A stretch of 8,834 nucleotides of DNA from JAWXCH01 sp034440595 (GTDB taxonomy: Bacteria > Planctomycetota > Planctomycetia > Pirellulales > JALHPA01), in the NCBI GenBank assembly GCA_034440595.1, contig JAWXCH010000287.1:1-8834 (forward strand), in the 5' to 3' direction. The translations under genes were made by a program, and so were the position numbers. Below the pieces are notes generated by a model. The model was not told the origin of the DNA. It worked only from the letters and a program-made list of their open reading frames with translations, and searched no databases. Below are positions 4,905 through 8,834 of the stretch, piece by piece (position 1 is the stretch's first letter; every line of letters starts with the position of its first letter).

Positions 4905-6314
4905 ATGATCAATGAAAACGAATTCTCACCACTCGGGCCGCTCGATCGGTTGCAGCAACGTTTGAAGGAATCCTACGGCGAACTGTGGGACTCTGTGGTT
5001 GACCCACGCGAGGCGTTGCTGGATGACGATGGTTCGGCCTGGCTGCCGCTAGCGACTGCCGGTAGTGGGCAAATGTTTGAAACAGCCAGCAATCTGAACG
5101 ACGCGCAACTCCGCGACATTCGTAACCAGTGCCGCATGCTGGCCCTCTGCAACGAATTCGCGATTAACGGGCACGAAAACCGCATCAGCTACATTGTCGG
5201 CACCGGGCACACCTATCGTGCCACGGTCAAGAAAGGAGCGTCCGCGCCGGAGCAGCTAGTCGCCGCAGCGCAGCACGAGCTGGATGCCTTTTTGCGTGAG
5301 AGTTGCTGGAACCGCCGACAACAGGAGATCGTCCGCCGCCGCGACCGAGATGGAGAAGTCTTCCTGCGGTTCTTTGTCACGCCCGACGGCCAGACACGTG
5401 TCCGATTTGTCGAGCCAGGCCAGGTGGCGCAGCCAACCGAGCGTGCGACGGACCCTAACGCGAATCTCGGTATCTTAACCGACCGTCACGATGTGGAGAC
5501 AGTGGTTGGATACTATGTTGACGGCGCGTTGGTCGACGCCGATGAGATTCAGCATCGCAAAGCGAACGTCGATGTCAACGTCCGTCGTGGGCTGCCGCTG
5601 TTCTTTCCGGTGCGCAAGAACCTCCGCCGTGCCGAACGATTGCTACGCAACATGAGCACGGTGGCGGAGATTCAATCGGCGATTGCTCTCATCCGGCGGC
5701 ACAAACACGGGACCAGGTCGGCACTGGAGCAGTTCGCCTCACAGCAGGCCGACATGCAGAGCAGTAGCCAGAGCCGCCGCACGCAGAACTATCAGCGGTT
5801 TGCGCCCGGCACGATTGTCGACGCGCATGCGGACGTGGAGTATGACTTTCCCACCGCAGGGCTGGACGCCAGCAACTTCGTCACCGTATTGCAAGCCGAG
5901 CTGCGCGCGATCTCCAGTCGGTTGGTTATGCCCGAGTTCATGCTGACCAGCGACGCCTCGAACGCAAACTATTCATCGACGATGGTAGCCGAAGGCCCGG
6001 CGATGCGAATGTTCGCTCGACTACAGACCGAACAGGTACACGACGACCTGGCCGTCATGTGGCGCGTGGTCGATGGTGCGATCGCCGCCGGTCGACTACC
6101 AACAGAAGCAAGACACGCAATTGAAATTCAAGCCACCCCGCCGTCGCTGGCAGTCCGCGACCAACTCGCCGAGACGCAGCGGTTCCAGATTGAGTTTGAG
6201 AATGGCATCCTGTCAAAGCAAACCTGGAGCCAGCGCTCCGGGCTGGACTACGACCAGGAGCAGCAGAACATGGCAGCGCAGGCGGTAGCGAGAAGCGATG
6301 CGGTGTCCGTGTAA
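4905..6314 (+). CDS. Phage portal protein, lambda-like
   Basis: The 469-aa product has the features of lambda-type portals. An N-terminal helical region is followed by a segment rich in charged residues around RRRDRDGEVFLRFF (144-157). Next come the VEPGQV turn (169-174), VRRGLPLFFPVRKNLRRAERL (227-247) at the base of the clip/stem region, and VMPEFMLTSDASNANYSSTM (341-360), which matches the conserved portal pattern where a Pro and an Asn-Tyr-Ser-Ser block occur. Portals form a dodecameric ring at one capsid vertex, dock the terminase and let DNA pass. Length is slightly short for the family but all core parts are present. A ribosome site fixes the start. Unusually, no capsid protease, scaffold or major capsid gene follows: a cellular kinase gene starts 76 bp after the stop. 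Confidence 0.88.
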   Translation: MINENEFSPLGPLDRLQQRLKESYGELWDSVVDPREALLDDDGSAWLPLATAGSGQMFETASNLNDAQLRDIRNQCRMLALCNEFAINGHENRISYIVGTGHTYRATVKKGASAPEQLVAAAQHELDAFLRESCWNRRQQEIVRRRDRDGEVFLRFFVTPDGQTRVRFVEPGQVAQPTERATDPNANLGILTDRHDVETVVGYYVDGALVDADEIQHRKANVDVNVRRGLPLFFPVRKNLRRAERLLRNMSTVAEIQSAIALIRRHKHGTRSALEQFASQQADMQSSSQSRRTQNYQRFAPGTIVDAHADVEYDFPTAGLDASNFVTVLQAELRAISSRLVMPEFMLTSDASNANYSSTMVAEGPAMRMFARLQTEQVHDDLAVMWRVVDGAIAAGRLPTEARHAIEIQATPPSLAVRDQLAETQRFQIEFENGILSKQTWSQRSGLDYDQEQQNMAAQAVARSDAVSV

Positions 6315-6380
6315 GCCGTGTCTTTTTAGTGGATTCGCGTGTAATATCGAATCATCTTGCCATCTGTTAAAATGTAGTGC

Positions 6381-6385
6381 AGAGG
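6381..6385 (+). promoter_or_regulatory. Ribosome binding site deciding the kinase start
   Basis: AGAGG lies five bases before the ATG at 6391. The frame is also open from an ATG at 6298, but that codon lies within the portal gene, lacks a ribosome site, and would add a Cys-rich stretch unlike a kinase leader. Confidence 0.6.
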
Positions 6386-6390
6386 TCTGG

Positions 6391-8124
6391 ATGCTCGCAC
6401 CCGTTCCCTTAACTCGTCACATCATCGTGCCCACCGGTCACACCACCGACAAAGACGAACTTCTCGCCAGCCTGCTAGACAGGATGATCGCCGAGTTTCG
6501 CGCCGGCAAGTCCCCCGATTTTGCCAGCCTGGCCGCGCAGTACCCAGATATCTCGACCGAGCTTCGCGAACTCTGGGCGGCCGTCATGGTGGCCGACGCC
6601 GTGGCTTTGCATTCCTCGCCGAATGCAATCCTGGACAATGAAAACCAGCCGGGCGCAACCGCTACAAACCTTGCTGGGGCAAATCGTCACACAGGTTCGC
6701 AATCTACCGGAATCAGCACTCTCCCGCGCGAGTTAGGAGACTACCAACTACTTGTCGAGCTAGGCCGCGGTGGGATGGGGGTCGTCTATCAGGCGCGGCA
6801 GAATAGTTTGGACCGCATGGTCGCGTTAAAGATGATCCTGCGCGGCAGTCATGCCACACAAGCAGATCATGCCCGCTTTCGTGCTGAGGCCGAGGCGGTC
6901 GCTCGACTCGATCACCCGGGCATCGTGCCGATTTACGAAGTCGGCGAACTGGAAGGGCAACCGTACTTCAGCATGAAGTTTGTCGCCGGCACGACGCTAG
7001 CCAGACTGCTTGCCGATGGCCCGTTGCCGCCGCGACAGGCAGCAGCGCTACTGGCACCCATCTGCCGCGCAGTTCATTTTGCGCATCGGCAGGGAGTGCT
7101 GCATCGCGATTTGAAGCCGTCGAATATCTTGATCGATCTGGATGAACGCCCACACGTCAGTGACTTTGGACTTGCCAAGCGGATCAGCGACGATAGCGAC
7201 CTGACACACTCGGGCGCGATCATCGGCACCCCTAGTTACATGGCCCCTGAGCAGGCGGCTGGCAACCGTGGCGAGATTGGGCCAGCGTGCGACGTGTATA
7301 GTCTCGGCACGATACTCTATGCCATGCTCACCGGGCGGCCACCGTTTCAAGCCGCCTCACCGGTCGACACAGTGCTGATGGTGCTGGAACAAGATCCGCT
7401 GCCACCGCGATTGATCAATGCCAAGGCGGATCGCGATCTTGAATTGATCGCGCTGATGGCGCTGCAAAAACCGCCGGAGCTGCGCTATCCATCCGCACAA
7501 GCAATGGCCGAGGATCTGGAGGCATATCTGGCCAGCGAACCGATCTCGGCTCGGAGTGGCGGCATTACGCAGGTCATTGCGCGGCTGTTTCGCGAATCGC
7601 ATCACGCCACCGTCCTTCGCAACTGGGGACTGCTCTGGATGTGGCACAGTGTGGTGCTGCTGACGATCTGCCTGCTGACGAACTACATGGATTGGATCGG
7701 CATTCAGGCACGCTGGCCCTACATGATGCTCTGGACCGTTGGCCTGTGCGTCTGGGCACCAATCTTCTGGGCACTCCGCTACCGTGCCGGGCCAGTGACC
7801 GCCATCGAGCGGCAGGTCGCGCACGTATGGGGAGCGAGCGTGATCAGCAGTATCCTACTGTTCGGCGTGGAGTACATCATGCACGAGCCAGTGTTGAAGC
7901 TTTCCCCCGTGCTGGGCCTGTTCAGCGGCATGGTGTTTCTCGTGAAGGCCGGCATGCTGAGCGGCATGTTTTACATTCAAGCGGCTGCACTATTTATGAC
8001 ATCGCTTGCCATGGCGCAGTGGCCAAGTGTGGCGCATACGATCTTTGGCATCGTCAGCGGGCTGTGCTTTTTCATTCCCGGCTTGAAGTACTATCGCCAG
8101 CGGCGCGAGCAGGATCGCGAGTGA
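6391..8124 (+). CDS. Membrane-anchored serine/threonine protein kinase (Hanks type)
   Basis: The product is 577 aa from ATG 6391. Residues 20-75 form a helical leader (DELLASLLDRMIAEFRAGKS and on) of the kind common before planctomycete kinases. The kinase domain (about 118-380) has glycine loop GRGGMG (125-130), ATP lysine K147, catalytic HRDLKPSN (238-245), DFG (258-260), and GTPSYMAPEQ (279-288) with an activation-loop Thr. All catalytic residues are present. Five or six hydrophobic segments follow (about 412-430, 444-463, 478-494, 503-528, 531-546, 550-565), placing the kinase on the cytoplasmic side of the membrane. No PASTA, WD40 or TPR sensor is attached, so the membrane part itself may sense the signal. 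The short spacing from the portal gene does not prove a functional link; it is probably host DNA flanking the module. Confidence 0.92.
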   Translation: MLAPVPLTRHIIVPTGHTTDKDELLASLLDRMIAEFRAGKSPDFASLAAQYPDISTELRELWAAVMVADAVALHSSPNAILDNENQPGATATNLAGANRHTGSQSTGISTLPRELGDYQLLVELGRGGMGVVYQARQNSLDRMVALKMILRGSHATQADHARFRAEAEAVARLDHPGIVPIYEVGELEGQPYFSMKFVAGTTLARLLADGPLPPRQAAALLAPICRAVHFAHRQGVLHRDLKPSNILIDLDERPHVSDFGLAKRISDDSDLTHSGAIIGTPSYMAPEQAAGNRGEIGPACDVYSLGTILYAMLTGRPPFQAASPVDTVLMVLEQDPLPPRLINAKADRDLELIALMALQKPPELRYPSAQAMAEDLEAYLASEPISARSGGITQVIARLFRESHHATVLRNWGLLWMWHSVVLLTICLLTNYMDWIGIQARWPYMMLWTVGLCVWAPIFWALRYRAGPVTAIERQVAHVWGASVISSILLFGVEYIMHEPVLKLSPVLGLFSGMVFLVKAGMLSGMFYIQAAALFMTSLAMAQWPSVAHTIFGIVSGLCFFIPGLKYYRQRREQDRE

Positions 8125-8157
8125 GGCGTGAGGCAACTATTGTTTGCCGCGCTCCGT

Positions 8158-8177
8158 GTGCCACTGGCTCTGCCAGT
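8158..8177 (-). repeat. 20-bp hairpin repeat, inverted copy
   Basis: This is the exact reverse complement of 2768-2787. It can fold as ACTGGC-TCT-GCCAGT. It begins 33 bases after the kinase stop codon and could contribute to transcript termination there. Confidence 0.85.
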
Positions 8178-8231
8178 GAGAGTTACATTTGATGCCGAAT
8201 TACGTAGCAAATCTTTCTGTTTTTTAATACA

Positions 8232-8285
8232 CCCTCACCCGCGGCTGATACCGCGACCTCTCCCGCAAGCGGTAGAGGCGAAGTG
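8232..8285 (+). repeat. REP-like element, copy 3
   Basis: It starts CCCTCACCCGCGGCTGATAC and contains CCTCTCCCGC-AA-GCGGTAGAGG, a 10-bp stem with one mismatch, ending AAGTG. It is nearly identical to the copy at 4537-4587 through the first 35 bases and shares the AAGTG end with the copy at 2682-2735. Confidence 0.82.
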
Positions 8286-8327
8286 GGCTGCGCCCAGAGA
8301 GTAGGTGGTTGAGAGTAGAAAGTAGAG

Positions 8328-8349
8328 CACTGCTGGCAAGCCAGCAGTG
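8328..8349. terminator. Perfect 10-bp hairpin between convergent genes
   Basis: CACTGCTGGC (8328-8337), loop AA and GCCAGCAGTG (8340-8349) form a perfect stem followed by GCAC, echoing the GGCAC tail of the 20-bp repeat family. It lies 28 bases beyond the end of the minus-strand sulfite reductase gene. Lack of a T-run on either side leaves it a candidate bidirectional terminator or a repeat. Confidence 0.45.
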
Positions 8350-8377
8350 GCACCCTGCGAGGAAAACCCTGCGACGC

Positions 8378-8834
8378 TTACGCTTCGGTCGGCTGCGGTG
8401 CGTGCTGATCGGCATAAGCAATCAGATCATCGGCACCTTTGCGTTGGCAGAAATCGCCAAAGGTCTCACCGGTTATTCGTTCGCTCTTGTAATAAACGAA
8501 CAGCGGCATCAGCGAACTGACCACTTCGTTTTCGTGGACCAATTCTCTGAAGATGAAGTTCAATCGGTCCCCGAGTAATCGACCGCCGACAAAGACCGTG
8601 TACCGATCCGCCGCCTTGCCAACCAAACCGATGTCGCAATTGTATGGCCGCGCACACCCGTTCGGGCAGCCCGTCATGCGGACGGTGAATTCTTCGCTGC
8701 TCAGGTCCAGCTTGTTCAGTTCGATTTCAAACTGATCCATCAGGCCGGGCAAGGCTCGTTCGCTCTCGGTGATGGCCAGCCCACAGGTCGGCCAGGCGAC
8801 ACAGGCCATCGACCAGCGACGGACAGTACTTGTC
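8378..8834 (-). CDS. cysI: Sulfite reductase hemoprotein subunit, C-terminal part
   Basis: The frame is open to the right edge and ends at 8378 on the minus strand. The first whole codons read TSTVRRWSMACVAWPTCGLA. The protein reduces sulfite to sulfide with six electrons in assimilatory sulfur metabolism, using siroheme bridged to a 4Fe-4S cluster. The four cluster cysteines are visible as C-x5-C in MACVAWPTCG and C-x3-C in RMTGCPNGCARP. The rest matches the final third of the family (DIGLVGKAADRYTVFVGGRL and on), with a 12-residue polar tail. The ATG at 8809 is internal, since conserved residues precede it. NADPH-type (cysI) and ferredoxin-type (sir) enzymes cannot be separated without the N-terminus, so the symbol is provisional. 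It is convergent with the kinase and unrelated to the packaging module. Confidence 0.9.
   Translation of the reverse strand, partial: TSTVRRWSMACVAWPTCGLAITESERALPGLMDQFEIELNKLDLSSEEFTVRMTGCPNGCARPYNCDIGLVGKAADRYTVFVGGRLLGDRLNFIFRELVHENEVVSSLMPLFVYYKSERITGETFGDFCQRKGADDLIAYADQHAPQPTEA

Larger units (their letters stand above)
8125..8377. other. Convergent intergenic gap filled with repeats
   Basis: The gap lies between the ends of the kinase (+) and sulfite reductase (-) genes. It holds a GTGAGGC tandem at the kinase stop (8121-8134), the inverted 20-bp repeat (8158-8177), a T-run (8220-8225) without a strong stem before it, a REP-like element (8232-8285) and a perfect 10-bp hairpin (8328-8349). 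No gene is credible here. Confidence 0.7.

Noticed and set aside
6353..6373. Possible promoter TTGCCA ... TAAAAT before the kinase
   Set aside because: The two boxes are only about five bases apart, too close for a sigma-70-type promoter, and no better -35 box lies at normal distance.
7357..7824. 155-codon minus-strand open frame opposite the kinase gene
   Set aside because: It is antisense to the kinase and membrane segments and its His/Gln/Arg-rich product has no motif.
7641..8192. 183-codon plus-strand open frame overlapping the kinase tail
   Set aside because: It lies in another frame of the membrane-segment region and runs into the intergenic repeat; no domain is visible.

Overview
The window looks like a chromosomal stretch from a planctomycete (Pirellulales-like). 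This is inferred from four things: a serine/threonine kinase with a short helical leader and a multi-span membrane tail, an ABC-ATPase/GNAT fusion next to phage packaging genes, generous intergenic spacing, and many short hairpin repeats between genes. No taxonomic marker is present, so the assignment is tentative. There are no tRNA, rRNA, CRISPR or transposase genes.

Layout. Bases 1-243 hold the 3' end of a Q/V/R-rich low-complexity protein that enters from the left edge. Bases 244-463 are a repeat-bearing spacer. Bases 464-613 encode a 49-aa protein with a clear ribosome binding site. Bases 614-768 carry an inverted pair of related hairpins and a tandem 21-bp repeat. An ABC-type ATPase fused to a GNAT acetyltransferase domain follows (769-1923). 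Then come a phage terminase small-subunit-like HTH protein (2106-2552), a terminase large subunit with intact ATPase and nuclease residues (about 2820-4436), a 468-bp repeat-rich spacer, and a lambda-like portal protein (4905-6314). Next is a membrane-anchored Ser/Thr protein kinase (6391-8124). A repeat-filled convergent gap separates it from the minus-strand 3' end of a sulfite reductase hemoprotein gene (8378-8834, cut by the right edge).

How the genes fit together. TerS, TerL and portal are the three parts of a DNA-packaging motor. They appear here with an ABC-GNAT protein and a tiny conserved-looking protein, but with no protease, capsid, tail, lysis or integrase gene in view, and the portal is followed at once by a cellular kinase. 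The packaging genes are not tightly coupled as in a working phage: dispersed repeats sit in every gap. Yet all catalytic motifs are intact, which argues against simple decay. The best reading is a domesticated or highly reduced packaging module in a bacterial chromosome. This is the most interesting element of the window.

At the DNA level at least five families of short hairpin repeats recur. In two of them the copies differ at paired stem positions in ways that keep the stem, so the fold rather than the sequence seems to be maintained.
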